From: Opitutus sp. GAS368
GTDB taxonomy: Bacteria > Verrucomicrobiota > Verrucomicrobiia > Opitutales > Opitutaceae
DNA length: 64,000 nt
Direction of reading: 5' to 3'
NCBI GenBank assembly: GCA_945903465.1
Contig: CAMDOF010000009.1
Span: 1 to 64,000, forward strand
Shown here: piece by piece, positions 55,396-64,000 of the stretch
Layout: each line of letters begins with the position of its first letter
Numbering within the stretch: position 1 is the stretch's first letter
The notes under the pieces: generated by a model
Database searches by the model: none
Seen by the model: the letters and a program-made list of their open reading frames with translations, nothing else
Told to the model about the DNA's origin: nothing
Position numbers and translations under genes: made by a program

Positions 55396-55646
55396 CGGCC
55401 AAACCCTCGTCAGCCGCCATCATTTGTCCAGCCCTACCCACGCATAAATTCCCGCCCGAAAGCCAACCGCCGATTCACGACCAAACCTACGCCACCGTTC
55501 ACGGCGCCAGTCGCCACCGGCCCGACCCGCCAGGAACGCCGCCCACCCGCATTTTTAAACAAGCAGAGACCTCCCCCCCAGCGATGGTCCGCTCAGCGGC
55601 TCAGGCTCCAGCCGCACCCCCAAAAAAAAGACCTGAGCCTCGCTCG

Positions 55647-56372
55647 TTAACCACCCGCGGCGTCTTGGGCTGCGTGCCTCGTCTCGATACCTTTGACCTC
55701 GCCAGCCGCGGCGACCCTACGCCCGCACGCCCCGACCATCGCCGCGGCGGCAATACTTTCCAGCAACGCAAGCCGCTGCTCCGGAATTGCCGCCAACGCC
55801 ACGGGCGGGCGCACCAATTCGAGCGCGTCCCCGCAACGCAGCAAAAGCCCCCATCCCGCGGGCACCTCCGCTGCAGCAAAAATATTCTCCTCCACCACAA
55901 GATAAAGAAAATCGGCGCAACAATATCGAAACATTTTGGAAAACTTCGTCCCGTGCAAAATCCGCGCCTGCAAGGTGGCCAAATCGGCGAGAACTTCCCG
56001 ATAAGCTTGATGTTCCAGCCCCGAAAAATCCCACGAGTCAAATTCGGGAAACAGCGCGTCACTCCGGCGTAAATCCGGACGATGAACTGCCAAAAGTTCT
56101 TCCAGCTTCGCTCGGCGCTGGCTCAGTTCTTCCAGCTGGGCGCGCGTCGCCTCCTCCGCATGCGCATCTTTAAGAAAATCCGCTCGCGCCTGCTTGCACT
56201 CGAACACCGCAGTCCGCCGCCCCCGACCACGCGAACACGCCGCCACATCCGCGCGATATCCCGTACGCGGGACCCTCACCTCGACCGCCGCCAGTCCGAA
56301 GCCGTTTGCCCCCGCCCAATGCAGAGCTAGTAACTTCAGCCGTCGATGCGCAGGAGTTTCGTTTTTAGCCAT
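55647..56372 (-). CDS. Putative nuclease with PD-(D/E)xK-like motif
   Basis: A 241-residue protein. Near the N-terminus is YRADVAACS...TAVFECKQ, giving Asp42, Glu58 and Lys60 in the D-x(15)-ExK arrangement of restriction-endonuclease-like folds. The rest is helical (KLEELLAVHRPDLRRSDALF, FRYCCADFLYLVVEENIF) and ends Ala/Gly-rich. No family name is recognised; it resembles small DNA-repair nucleases such as MmcB only in the motif. It stands alone, 251 bp from hslO. Confidence 0.6.
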   Translation of the reverse strand: MAKNETPAHRRLKLLALHWAGANGFGLAAVEVRVPRTGYRADVAACSRGRGRRTAVFECKQARADFLKDAHAEEATRAQLEELSQRRAKLEELLAVHRPDLRRSDALFPEFDSWDFSGLEHQAYREVLADLATLQARILHGTKFSKMFRYCCADFLYLVVEENIFAAAEVPAGWGLLLRCGDALELVRPPVALAAIPEQRLALLESIAAAAMVGACGRRVAAAGEVKGIETRHAAQDAAGG

Positions 56373-56526
56373 GGTAAACGACGTGACGTCCTCAACAAAA
56401 AGTCACGACCTTCTCGACCGGCGCGGGCGCATGAGATCGGACGATTGGTCGTCACCCTCGCCGCGGGGCCATCCCCATTTAGAAAACTACGTTCTTAAAT
56501 TTCCCAGAAGAAGTAAGCGGCGAAGC

Positions 56527-56970
56527 TCACAAGGCCGAGGCGAGATTTGCCGCCCGCTCAGCATAGGCGTGGGCGGCGCGCGGTGAGCGGCCCGTCACCG
56601 CCGCCGATAAGCCGCCGTTCCAAGCCAACCCTATCATGTAGGGCGTGACCGGAATTCGAGCCGACTCGAGCCCAGCCTTCAGCCATTCATAGTGAATCAC
56701 CGCGATGATGTCCGAAGTTCGTCGATCAAGCGCGCGCGTAAATGGGATCGATGTATGCATCTGCCACGTGTCGACGCGGAACTGATACGCACCCAGCTCA
56801 CCCCGCGCCCCGGGCCTCACGAGATCGCGGGGGTTTTCCAATTGGTGAATCGCCTCAAGCGTCGCGGCGCGGCTCGGAGCGGTTCCCGCCATCGCCCAAG
56901 AACCTGTCAACAAGACCAGCATACCCACGGCGCGCGTCCAACCGAGGAGGGCAGTCGTCAGGATGTTCAC
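56527..56970 (-). CDS. Secreted lysozyme-fold protein
   Basis: A 147-residue protein with a signal peptide ending at AMAG. The mature part has AIHQLENPRD, RGELGAYQFRVDTWQ and GLAWNGGLSAAV, the order of features seen in small lysozyme/transglycosylase-like domains; the Glu of QLEN or RGEL is the candidate catalytic residue. A peptidoglycan or chitooligosaccharide substrate is inference. Confidence 0.6.
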   Translation of the reverse strand: MNILTTALLGWTRAVGMLVLLTGSWAMAGTAPSRAATLEAIHQLENPRDLVRPGARGELGAYQFRVDTWQMHTSIPFTRALDRRTSDIIAVIHYEWLKAGLESARIPVTPYMIGLAWNGGLSAAVTGRSPRAAHAYAERAANLASAL

Positions 56971-57382
56971 GCCACCAGAGACCGCCGAAGAACCCGCCAG
57001 CCCGTCTCGTCAGTTAAAATTAAATCACATTTTTTTGGAACTAAGGAACGAGCACGCGCGTGACCGAATTATCATCGCCGCGCTACCCTGAATTTCCGCA
57101 CGCAACTTCCGGCCATTTTAAATCATCGCCGAAGCTGGCAAAACTGCCGGATCGAATCATGCGAGGCTCAAAGCACCTCCAGTGCTGGAGACCCTGAGCG
57201 GCGACCGCACTCCTCGCCATCGAGAACCACCGCGCCCCGGCGACGCTCCGTTGCCACCCTGCGCACGGCCGACCGAGCGCCCCCGCTTCCGCCGTGCATC
57301 TGCAAAGCAATGCCGCTCCTCCGAAAAACTTTTTTCAGGGATCCCGCATTTTGTCGTTGCGGGTCTGATTGTCCGGGAACCA
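56971..57382. other. No gene seen
   Basis: A 412-base gap between the lysozyme-fold gene and the SNF2-type helicase. Upstream in-frame codons extend the helicase frame to 57182, but with Pro/Arg-rich sequence not typical of the family. The helicase promoter is expected here. Confidence 0.45.
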
Positions 57383-59824
57383 ATGCATCCCGCTCAACCG
57401 ATGCTGCGACTCCACCTGCCACCCAACCTCGCCTCCGCCGCTCCCCGTGACGCCATCGCCGTGCGCGTGGAACTTGACCTGAGCACTTCCCCGACCCCTG
57501 AACTTTTTACCGGTCTCGCACTTTTACAACGCTGGTGCGGCACGACCACCCCGCCGGCTTTTCTCCAACTCACCCGCTCGCAATTACGCCAGCTGATCGA
57601 TGCGCTTCGTGCTCAGTCCGTCTTCTTTTGGGTAAATGGGCCCCCCACCGCCATCACCTGGAACGACACCGAGCTCTCGGGCGTTTCCATCTTTCTCCGC
57701 CCTGTCATCACCGCCCGAGCCAAGCTCGCCGTCACCGAACCCAAGCCGCCCATCCGATCCCCGACCGGTGCCCCCCAGCCGTTAACTGTCGACGGCGGCG
57801 AACACTTTATCGCCCTCTCCCTCCCTTCTCGCGAACACCCACGTTACGCCGAGGCTCTCGCCTTGCTCAAGGAGAGCGGCTTCACCCTCGAACCGTCCAA
57901 CCGAAAATGGTGGCTCCGCGATCGCCATAAAGTCCTTAACTTTATCGCCGCCCACCGGACCCGGCTACGCGAAACATTCGCCGCCGAGTTCACGCTGAAC
58001 TTCCAAAAAAATACCAGCCATCTGCATCAGGCCGAAATCGCCGCGGAGGTGACCGAAGCCGGTGATAGTTTCTCGGTTAGCCTCGGCCTGCGCGCGGGCC
58101 CCGCCGACGAGGTCGCGCTCCGCTCCGCGGTCGCGACCAACCGAGGCTACCTCGAGGCCGGCGGAAAGGTGTTCCTTTTTGATCGTCAGCAACTCGAGAA
58201 ACTCACGGCCGCGCAGCGCGCCCTGACCGGTGATCCCACCACGGGCTTCGCGCCACGACGAACCCAGCGGGTCTCCGCGGCCCGTGCGGCCGAAGCTCAG
58301 GAGATTCTCGAGGAACTCTCCCCCGGTTTCCAATCGCCCGAGTCCTGGAAAACGCGCAGCCACGCCCTCCGTCACCTCAGCGCCCTCGCCCCCGCGCCCA
58401 TGGCGGCGCCACTCCATGACCAACTCCGGCCCTATCAGCGGCTCGGGGCAGCTTGGCTCTGGCACCTTTACCGTCATGAGCTCGGCGGTATTCTCGCGGA
58501 CGAAATGGGTCTGGGGAAAACGCTCCAAGCCCTCGCCCTGCTCACCGCGCTGCCCGGCCGCCCGTCCTCCCACCAGGCCACCGGCCGCCCTCTTTTTAGC
58601 GCCCTCAGTCTCGTGATTGCGCCCGCCTCCCTGCTCGAAAACTGGCGCCGCGAGGCCGCCCGCTTCGCTCCGCAGTTGCGCGTCTTTGTCCATCACGCGG
58701 GTCAACGCTTAAGCTCCGCCGCCGCGTTCGTAAATCACGACCTCGTCATCACCAGTTACGGCACCCTTGCCCGCGATCAGGCATTATTTACTTCGATTGA
58801 ATTTACCGCCGTCGTCGCGGATGAGGCTCAGCATATTAAAAACCGCCGTTCCCAAAATGCGGCCGCGCTGCGGGCCTTGCGCGCGCGCGCCCGCTTCCTG
58901 CTCACCGGGACCCCACTCGAAAACTCCCTCGACGACCTCCGCTCGCTCTTCGAATTCCTGCTCCCCGGCTATCTCACAAAAATCCCCGCCGGCATCCGCG
59001 GCGACGAACGCGGCTGGTTCGACGAGCGCCTCAAGGCGCAGACCGCCCCCTATATTTTGCGCCGTACAAAAAAAGCCGTCGCGCCCGAACTACCCGAAAA
59101 ACTCGAGCAGGTCATTTGGTGCGAGCTGACCCCCGCTCAGGCCAAGCTCTACCGCGAGACCCAAGAAAGATCGGAACGAGAACTTTTTGACCTCGAAGCG
59201 GGCGGGGCCAATCAAGCTGCCCTGCAATTCACCGCACTCACGCAACTCCTCCGCCTCCGCCAAATCTGCTGCGATCCTCGGCTCATCGCCCCGGATTCGT
59301 CCCCCGATCTTTCCACCAAGCTCGAAAGCTTTAACGAACTCCTCGCCGAGGCGATCGACGATGGCCATCGCGTCCTCGTCTTCTCCCAGTTCACCTCTCT
59401 GCTCGCGTTGCTCCGCACGGCACTCGACACCCAGGCGATCCCCCACTGTTACCTCGATGGCTCCATGACCACCGCCGCCCGTCAGGCCGCCGTCGATCTA
59501 TTTCAATCCTCGCCTGATATTCCGCTGTTTCTCCTCTCGCTCAAGGCGGGCGGCACCGGCCTCAATCTCACCGGCGCGGATACGGTCGTGCATTTCGACC
59601 CTTGGTGGAATCCAGCGGCCGAAGCCCAAGCGACTGATCGCGCCCATCGCATCGGCCAAACGCGCGTCGTCACCAGCTACAAACTCATCGCCGCCGGTAC
59701 CGTCGAAGAAAAAGTCCTCGCCCTCCAAACCGAGAAACGCGCGCTCCTCGCGGGTGTTTTCGAGGCCAGCGATGCGGCGGCGGCCAAACTTTCCCTCGCC
59801 GACCTGAAATTTTTACTCAAGTAA
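57383..59824 (+). CDS. SWI2/SNF2-family ATP-dependent helicase
   Basis: An 813-residue DNA translocase of the bacterial SNF2 type. The N-terminal 350 residues are specific to this group. The ATPase core shows DEMGLGKT (from Asp373; Lys379), IAPASLLENWRRE, VITSYGTL, DEAQH (from Asp480), LTGTPLENS, and the second lobe FSQFTSLLALLRTAL, SLKAGGTGLNLTGADTV and DRAHRIGQTR. The ATG at the family start is chosen; another in-frame ATG at 57401 is equally possible. It may act in chromosome or RNA-polymerase remodelling. It is followed 76 bases later by the dehydrogenase gene. Confidence 0.93.
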   Translation: MHPAQPMLRLHLPPNLASAAPRDAIAVRVELDLSTSPTPELFTGLALLQRWCGTTTPPAFLQLTRSQLRQLIDALRAQSVFFWVNGPPTAITWNDTELSGVSIFLRPVITARAKLAVTEPKPPIRSPTGAPQPLTVDGGEHFIALSLPSREHPRYAEALALLKESGFTLEPSNRKWWLRDRHKVLNFIAAHRTRLRETFAAEFTLNFQKNTSHLHQAEIAAEVTEAGDSFSVSLGLRAGPADEVALRSAVATNRGYLEAGGKVFLFDRQQLEKLTAAQRALTGDPTTGFAPRRTQRVSAARAAEAQEILEELSPGFQSPESWKTRSHALRHLSALAPAPMAAPLHDQLRPYQRLGAAWLWHLYRHELGGILADEMGLGKTLQALALLTALPGRPSSHQATGRPLFSALSLVIAPASLLENWRREAARFAPQLRVFVHHAGQRLSSAAAFVNHDLVITSYGTLARDQALFTSIEFTAVVADEAQHIKNRRSQNAAALRALRARARFLLTGTPLENSLDDLRSLFEFLLPGYLTKIPAGIRGDERGWFDERLKAQTAPYILRRTKKAVAPELPEKLEQVIWCELTPAQAKLYRETQERSERELFDLEAGGANQAALQFTALTQLLRLRQICCDPRLIAPDSSPDLSTKLESFNELLAEAIDDGHRVLVFSQFTSLLALLRTALDTQAIPHCYLDGSMTTAARQAAVDLFQSSPDIPLFLLSLKAGGTGLNLTGADTVVHFDPWWNPAAEAQATDRAHRIGQTRVVTSYKLIAAGTVEEKVLALQTEKRALLAGVFEASDAAAAKLSLADLKFLLK

Positions 59825-59900
59825 GTCATCTCCCTGCACGTTCCACTCCCCCTTTTTTGTGGATTCCAACGAGCCAGCCGCTCTTCTCACTCATCCCAAT

Positions 59901-60698
59901 ATGCGCCTCACTGGAAAAACTGTCCTCATCACTGGCGCGAGCAAGGGCATCGGCCGCACGCTCGCGCTCGGCTGCGCCCGCGAGGGTGCCGACGTTATCC
60001 TTAACTATCATTCAGACCGAGCTGGGGCCGAATCCGCCGCCTCCGAAATTCAAGCTCTCGGCCGAAAAACGCTCGTCGTCCGGGCCGACCTCGCCCGCGT
60101 CAAACAGATCGACCGCATGTTCGCGACCGCGCGACAACACTTCCCGCGCCTCGACGTCCTCATTAATAATGCCGGACTCACCGGCTGGGCCAGTTTTTTT
60201 GATACGACCGAGGAAAAATGGGACGTCGTCCTCAACACCAATCTCAAAGGCACTTTCTTCTGCTCGCTCGCCGCCGCCCGCTGGATGCGCGCCACCCAAA
60301 CGGCCGGCAGTATCGTCAACGTCTCCACCCAGTGCGCCCAGCTCGCGGTTAAAAATCTCGTCGCCTACGGCACCAGTAAGGCCGCCATCCACGGCCTCAC
60401 GAAACAACTCGCCGTCGAGCTCGCCGCGCTCGGAATCCGCGTGAACACGTTCGCCCCGGGCCCCGTCAATGTTGACCGCAATCTCAAAGACGATCCCGAC
60501 TATCGCGACGTCTGGGGCGCGATGATTCCCCTCGGCCGTACCGCCGAGACCGCGGAAATGGTCGGCCCCGCCCTCTTCCTCGCCTCGAGCGATTCAAGCT
60601 ACGTCACCGGCCAGACGTTATACGTCGACGGCGGCTGGACCGTGCAGGGCATGGTCCCCACCAGCAACGTCGAAAAAGCCGCGAAAAAAAACCGCTAG
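59901..60698 (+). CDS. Short-chain dehydrogenase/reductase, candidate pentose dehydrogenase
   Basis: A 265-residue SDR with the NAD(P)-binding TGASKGIG (11-18), NNAG and the catalytic YGTSK (Tyr156, Lys160) plus an upstream Ser in VSTQC. The context is a pentose-oxidation cluster, so it is a candidate for D-xylose (or another aldose) 1-dehydrogenase, giving the lactone/aldonate; alternatively it may oxidise 2-keto-3-deoxy-pentonate. The sequence alone does not decide. The ATG is chosen by the family's start. Confidence 0.85.
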   Translation: MRLTGKTVLITGASKGIGRTLALGCAREGADVILNYHSDRAGAESAASEIQALGRKTLVVRADLARVKQIDRMFATARQHFPRLDVLINNAGLTGWASFFDTTEEKWDVVLNTNLKGTFFCSLAAARWMRATQTAGSIVNVSTQCAQLAVKNLVAYGTSKAAIHGLTKQLAVELAALGIRVNTFAPGPVNVDRNLKDDPDYRDVWGAMIPLGRTAETAEMVGPALFLASSDSSYVTGQTLYVDGGWTVQGMVPTSNVEKAAKKNR

Positions 60699-60757
60699 GG
60701 CCGCACTCTGTATCTAATTTTTGATTACATAAAAGTCCCCGCCGACCCACTTCTCTT

Positions 60758-61591
60758 ATGCTTCGCCTCTACGCCACGACCGCCGGATTAATCATCGAAA
60801 AAAATGGCCAGTGCATCACGCCGACCGTCGCGCTTTCCCTCGATGCGCTCTTTCATGCGACCGACCCCGTCGCCGTGGTCGCGGCCGCCTTCGCCAGTGG
60901 CCGGGCCACCGCTGCTCCCGTGGCCGCTGCCTTGCTCGCCCCGCTGCAATCTCAAGAAGTCTGGGCCGCCGGGGTCACCTACTTTCGGAGCCGCACCGCG
61001 CGCATGGAGGAATCCAAGGTCGCCGGCGGCGGTAGCTTCTACGACCGGGTCTATGAGGCGGATCGCCCAGAGATTTTTTTTAAAGCCACCCCGCACCGCG
61101 TCGCCGCTCCGGGTACCGGCGTCGGTATTCGCTCCGACTCCCGCTGGAATGTCCCCGAACCGGAGCTCACGCTCGCCATCAACTCTTCCGGAAAAATCTT
61201 CGGGTACACTCTTGGCAACGATATGAGTTCGCGGGATATCGAGGGCGAAAACCCCCTCTACCTGCCGCAGGCCAAGGTCTACCATCGCAGCGCCGCCCTC
61301 GGCCCGTGCCTAATCGTCACGACCACCCTGCCCGCCGCCGACGCGATCATCGCGATCGAGATTTGCCGCGCCGGCGCGACCGTTTTTTCCGGCCAAACGA
61401 CCGTCGGCCAGATCAAGCGCCCTCTCGCATCGCTCGCCGACTGGCTCTTTCGCGATAACACGTTCCCCGATGGCGCCTACTTAATGACCGGTACCGGCGT
61501 GGTCCCGCCCGACGCCTTCACGCTCCAGCCGGCGGACGAGATCCGCATCAGCCTTGAGCCCGTCGGTATTCTCGTTAACCACGTCCTCTAA
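60758..61591 (+). CDS. FAH-family 2-keto-3-deoxy-pentonate dehydratase
   Basis: A 277-residue fumarylacetoacetate-hydrolase-fold enzyme. Diagnostic blocks are VGIRSDSRWNVPEPELTLAI and GNDMSSRDIEGENPLYLPQA, closest to 2-keto-3-deoxy-D-arabinonate/xylonate dehydratases. It would dehydrate the keto-deoxy acid to 2-oxoglutarate semialdehyde, needing Mg2+ or Mn2+ bound by acidic residues in these blocks. The next gene encodes the enzyme that oxidises that semialdehyde, which supports the assignment. Confidence 0.87.
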   Translation: MLRLYATTAGLIIEKNGQCITPTVALSLDALFHATDPVAVVAAAFASGRATAAPVAAALLAPLQSQEVWAAGVTYFRSRTARMEESKVAGGGSFYDRVYEADRPEIFFKATPHRVAAPGTGVGIRSDSRWNVPEPELTLAINSSGKIFGYTLGNDMSSRDIEGENPLYLPQAKVYHRSAALGPCLIVTTTLPAADAIIAIEICRAGATVFSGQTTVGQIKRPLASLADWLFRDNTFPDGAYLMTGTGVVPPDAFTLQPADEIRISLEPVGILVNHVL

Positions 61592-61773
61592 ATTCCACTC
61601 CCGCGCGTTCTTTTACCCGCTTCCGACCACCGCCCGCTCACCCCGGCCGCGCGCTCCCGCCGCCCCGCTTTTAACGAACGACGGCGCTCTTTTTTTTCGC
61701 CAGCCTGGCGCACGTCTGCCACCATCGCCCTCCGCTCGCGGTTCTCCTTTAATCACTCCTCTCCTTCGCTCCC

Positions 61774-63369
61774 ATGTCTCTCCACGGTCTTAGCCTCCTC
61801 GCTGGTCATCCCGGAAAAATCGGCGGAAAATCATTTCAGGCCATCAATCCTACGACGAATACGCCCCTCAATCCCTCCTTTCATGAGGCGTCTCCCGCTG
61901 AAGTGAATGCCGCGCTCGACGACGCCGCCGCCGCCTTCGCCGCCGACCGAGCCCGCTCTGGCGCCGATCGCGCGAAATTTCTCGAAACCATTGCCAGCGA
62001 GATTGAGGCCCTCGGCGATTCACTTCTGCAGCGCGCCCACCAAGAATCCGGCCTGCCACTCGCCCGCCTCACCGGCGAACGCGGCCGCACCTGTGGACAG
62101 CTCCGCCTCTTCGCCCAACTCGCCCGCGAGGGCTCGTGGGTCGACGCGCGCATCGATCCCGCTCTACCCGACCGCCAACCGCTCCCGCGGGTCGATATCC
62201 GCCGCCTGCTCGTCCCGCTCGGCCCCGTCGTTGTCTTCGGTTCGTCCAACTTCCCACTCGCGTTCTCCGTGGCTGGGGGCGACACCGCTTCCGCGCTCGC
62301 CGCCGGTTGCACCGTCGTCGTTAAAGCTCACCGTGCCCACCCCGGTACCTCCGAGCTCGTCGCCACCGCGATCAATCGCGCCATCGTCATTTGCGGCCTG
62401 CCTCCGGCGACCTTCTCCCTCATCCACGGCGGCGGTGCGACCATCGGTATCGCCATGGTGAAACATCCTGCCACGACCGCGGTAGGGTTCACGGGTTCCT
62501 CCGCCGCTGGCCGCGCGCTCTGCGATGCCGCCGCCGCGCGCCCTCACCCGATTCCGGTCTTCGCCGAGATGAGCAGCCTCAACCCACTCTTCATTCTGCC
62601 GGGCGCTCTCGCGGAACGGGCCACGGCCATCGCGGCCGGCCTCGTCACTTCCTTCACGCTCGGCGTCGGCCAATTTTGCACCAAGCCCGGCCTCGTCTTC
62701 CTCGTGCGCGGCCCGGACACGGACGCTTTTCTCCAGAAGCTCGCCACCACGGTCTGCGCCGCTCCTACTGGCACGATGCTCACAAGCGGTATCCGCGATG
62801 CCTTCCTTGAACATCGCGCTAAAGTCACCGGTCTCGCCGGGGTCCATCTCCTTGCCGCCGCCACCACGGTTATCCAAGAGGCCCGCACCGAAACATCGCC
62901 GAGCGTCGCCACCACCTCCGCTCAAAATTTCCTCGCCCAGCCGACCCTCGCCACCGAGGCCTTCGGGCCCTTCACGGTGGTCGTCAGTTGTGAAAACGCC
63001 TCCGAACTCGTCGCATGCGCGCGCTCCCTCGAAGGTCAACTCACCGCCACCGTGCACGGTAACGCCGCTGACCTGGCGGGAGCGCATCCGCTCCTCGCTG
63101 CCCTCGAACGAATCGCCGGCCGCGTCGTCCTGAATGGCTTTCCCACCGGCGTCGAGGTCTGCTCCGCGATGAACCACGGCGGTCCTTACCCCGCCACCTC
63201 CGATCCTCGTTTCACCTCCGTCGGAACCGCCGCGATCCTCCGCTTCGCCCGCCCCGTCTGCTACCAAAATTTCCCCGACGCCTTGCTTCCCGACGCCTTG
63301 AAAAATGCAAACCCACTCGGGTTGTTGCGGCTCGTGGAAGGTCAGCCGACACGGGAGACCCGAGCCTGA
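61774..63369 (+). CDS. Alpha-ketoglutaric-semialdehyde-type dehydrogenase
   Basis: A 531-residue aldehyde dehydrogenase with the KGSA-dehydrogenase (AraE/XylA-type) features: GSSNFPLAFSVAGGDTASAL, GFTGSSAAGRAL, catalytic Glu265 (FAEMSSLNP) and catalytic Cys302 (GQFCTKPG). It would oxidise 2-oxoglutarate semialdehyde to 2-oxoglutarate with NAD(P)+. It is the last complete step of the cluster. The family's longer-than-usual length is normal for this subgroup. Confidence 0.9.
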   Translation: MSLHGLSLLAGHPGKIGGKSFQAINPTTNTPLNPSFHEASPAEVNAALDDAAAAFAADRARSGADRAKFLETIASEIEALGDSLLQRAHQESGLPLARLTGERGRTCGQLRLFAQLAREGSWVDARIDPALPDRQPLPRVDIRRLLVPLGPVVVFGSSNFPLAFSVAGGDTASALAAGCTVVVKAHRAHPGTSELVATAINRAIVICGLPPATFSLIHGGGATIGIAMVKHPATTAVGFTGSSAAGRALCDAAAARPHPIPVFAEMSSLNPLFILPGALAERATAIAAGLVTSFTLGVGQFCTKPGLVFLVRGPDTDAFLQKLATTVCAAPTGTMLTSGIRDAFLEHRAKVTGLAGVHLLAAATTVIQEARTETSPSVATTSAQNFLAQPTLATEAFGPFTVVVSCENASELVACARSLEGQLTATVHGNAADLAGAHPLLAALERIAGRVVLNGFPTGVEVCSAMNHGGPYPATSDPRFTSVGTAAILRFARPVCYQNFPDALLPDALKNANPLGLLRLVEGQPTRETRA

Positions 63370-63824
63370 AGTCACCGACGAATTCTCGAATCACCCATCT
63401 TCATGTCCTTCGCTTCGATTGGCAGCAGCGACGCGATTCCCGGTTACCCCAGCGCGGTTCCGAGCCGACCGAGCGGCCTCGGCCGTCAGCTCTTTAACCT
63501 TCAAAGCGGAGTGATCCATCATCGTGCTACTCGCCGGAAATTTCGCATTCTTCCCTCCTTGGCCAGGACGATGGACGGATCGATCGCTTGGTTTAATCCT
63601 ACGAAATCCCCGCGCGCGCGCACGAGATGCCACCGGTTTCGCTCCGACCAAGAAAAAAGCAGGCCGATTATTTTCGGGCTCCTCGAAAAACTTTGGAAAG
63701 GGCCACGGCCGATGACGACCTCTGGGCCATCCCTCCGCTCATTGAGCAGTCGAGCCAACACCGCGGACCGCGCCGAGCATTCTCGCTCACAGTCCTCCTT
63801 TTAAACACAGTCACACCCTGACCC
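63370..63824. other. No gene seen
   Basis: A 455-base gap inside the pentose cluster. Frames on both strands (for example near 63519-63761 minus) lack family resemblance. The promoter and ribosome binding site of the dehydratase should lie here but no clear motif is called. Confidence 0.45.
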
Positions 63825-64000
63825 ATGCCCTCACCCATCTTCGATTCACCCGAGGCCATTTATACCCTGCGCACAACCGCGGTGGGTCCGGCGGGCAAAC
63901 TCCCGCTCGAACCCGCGCAGCTTCGTAGCATGGCCAGCGGCGATCTCTTCGGTTGGACCCAAAACGCCGGAATGGGCTGGTCACCCGCCGCCATGCTCGG
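63825..64000 (+). CDS. YjhG/YagF-type sugar-acid dehydratase, 3' end outside the window
   Basis: The first 58 codons of a large ILVD/EDD-family dehydratase. The start shows IYTLRTTAVGPAGKLPL and SGDLFGWTQNAGMGWSPA, the characteristic beginning of the E. coli YjhG/YagF D-xylonate dehydratases. It would make 2-keto-3-deoxy-xylonate from xylonate, the substrate of the FAH-family enzyme upstream. Iron-sulfur cluster ligands lie in the missing part. Confidence 0.85.
   Translation, partial: MPSPIFDSPEAIYTLRTTAVGPAGKLPLEPAQLRSMASGDLFGWTQNAGMGWSPAAML

Noticed and set aside
62164-63375. 403-codon minus-strand frame opposite the semialdehyde dehydrogenase
   Set aside because: A GC-rich antisense frame with Gly/Asp/Glu bias; the plus-strand gene has catalytic Glu265 and Cys302.
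63519-63761. 80-codon minus-strand frame in the gap before the sugar-acid dehydratase
   Set aside because: No family resemblance, no start or ribosome binding site signal, and several overlapping frames on both strands of equal quality.

Overview
The window looks like a GC-rich chromosome segment from a Verrucomicrobiota bacterium, most likely an Opitutaceae relative. The main reasons are a large PVC-type protein with a beta-propeller and a C-terminal CxxCH haem domain, a large TonB-dependent receptor beside a secreted sulfatase, a very small Lys/Ala-rich protein of a type I associate with this group, and a mixture of Gram-negative envelope genes (kdsB, exbB/exbD-like, Wza/Wzc-like). No rRNA or tRNA gene and no CRISPR array was seen.

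Layout. 1-2804: a sensor histidine kinase (MASE1-CHASE-PAS-HisKA-HATPase) running off the left edge. 2805-4534: a gene-poor stretch with a 132-bp element bounded by inverted repeats, a pair of 45-bp direct repeats and an ISL3-like transposase relic. 4535-9862: minus-strand genes for a family B DNA polymerase, a small membrane protein, an actinobacterial-type ClpS with its DUF2017 partner, and a methyltransferase/glycosyltransferase pair. 10023-14613: a TMTC-like membrane TPR protein, prolyl-tRNA synthetase and a small anchored protein. 14723-23529: the haem protein, the tiny basic protein with a strong hairpin, a cysteine-motif protein, and a four-gene TPR / ExbB / ExbD / unknown operon.

23562-30165 is a probable acquired island. 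It is bounded by 28-nt direct repeats and transposase relics (IS630-like on the left, another with an internal stop on the right) and carries a secreted esterase, a secreted sulfatase and a TonB-dependent receptor, all on the plus strand. This looks like a small module for taking up and trimming a sulfated or esterified glycan. 30679-40913 holds exopolysaccharide export (Wza- and Wzc-like), kdsB, an HPr protein, TatD, an M32 carboxypeptidase, an ArsC-like protein with a small partner, a secreted endonuclease/phosphatase-fold protein and an ABC ATPase. 41003-56970 holds a lipoprotein, a CBS pair, a 46-bp tandem repeat in front of a LemA-TPM-TPM operon, an HrpA-like helicase, a molybdopterin-domain protein next to a MobA-like nucleotidyltransferase, a dicarboxylate-type symporter, a DUF4239-like protein, Hsp33, an ExK nuclease-like protein and a lysozyme-fold secreted protein.

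57383-64000 starts with a SWI2/SNF2 helicase and ends in a catabolic cluster: short-chain dehydrogenase, FAH-family dehydratase, alpha-ketoglutarate-semialdehyde-type dehydrogenase and the first 58 codons of a YjhG/YagF-type sugar-acid dehydratase. Together these fit an oxidative, non-phosphorylating (Weimberg-type) pentose route from an aldopentose to 2-oxoglutarate. Coordinates of starts were adjusted where family alignment, start codon or gene overlap argued for a different codon than the longest reading frame.
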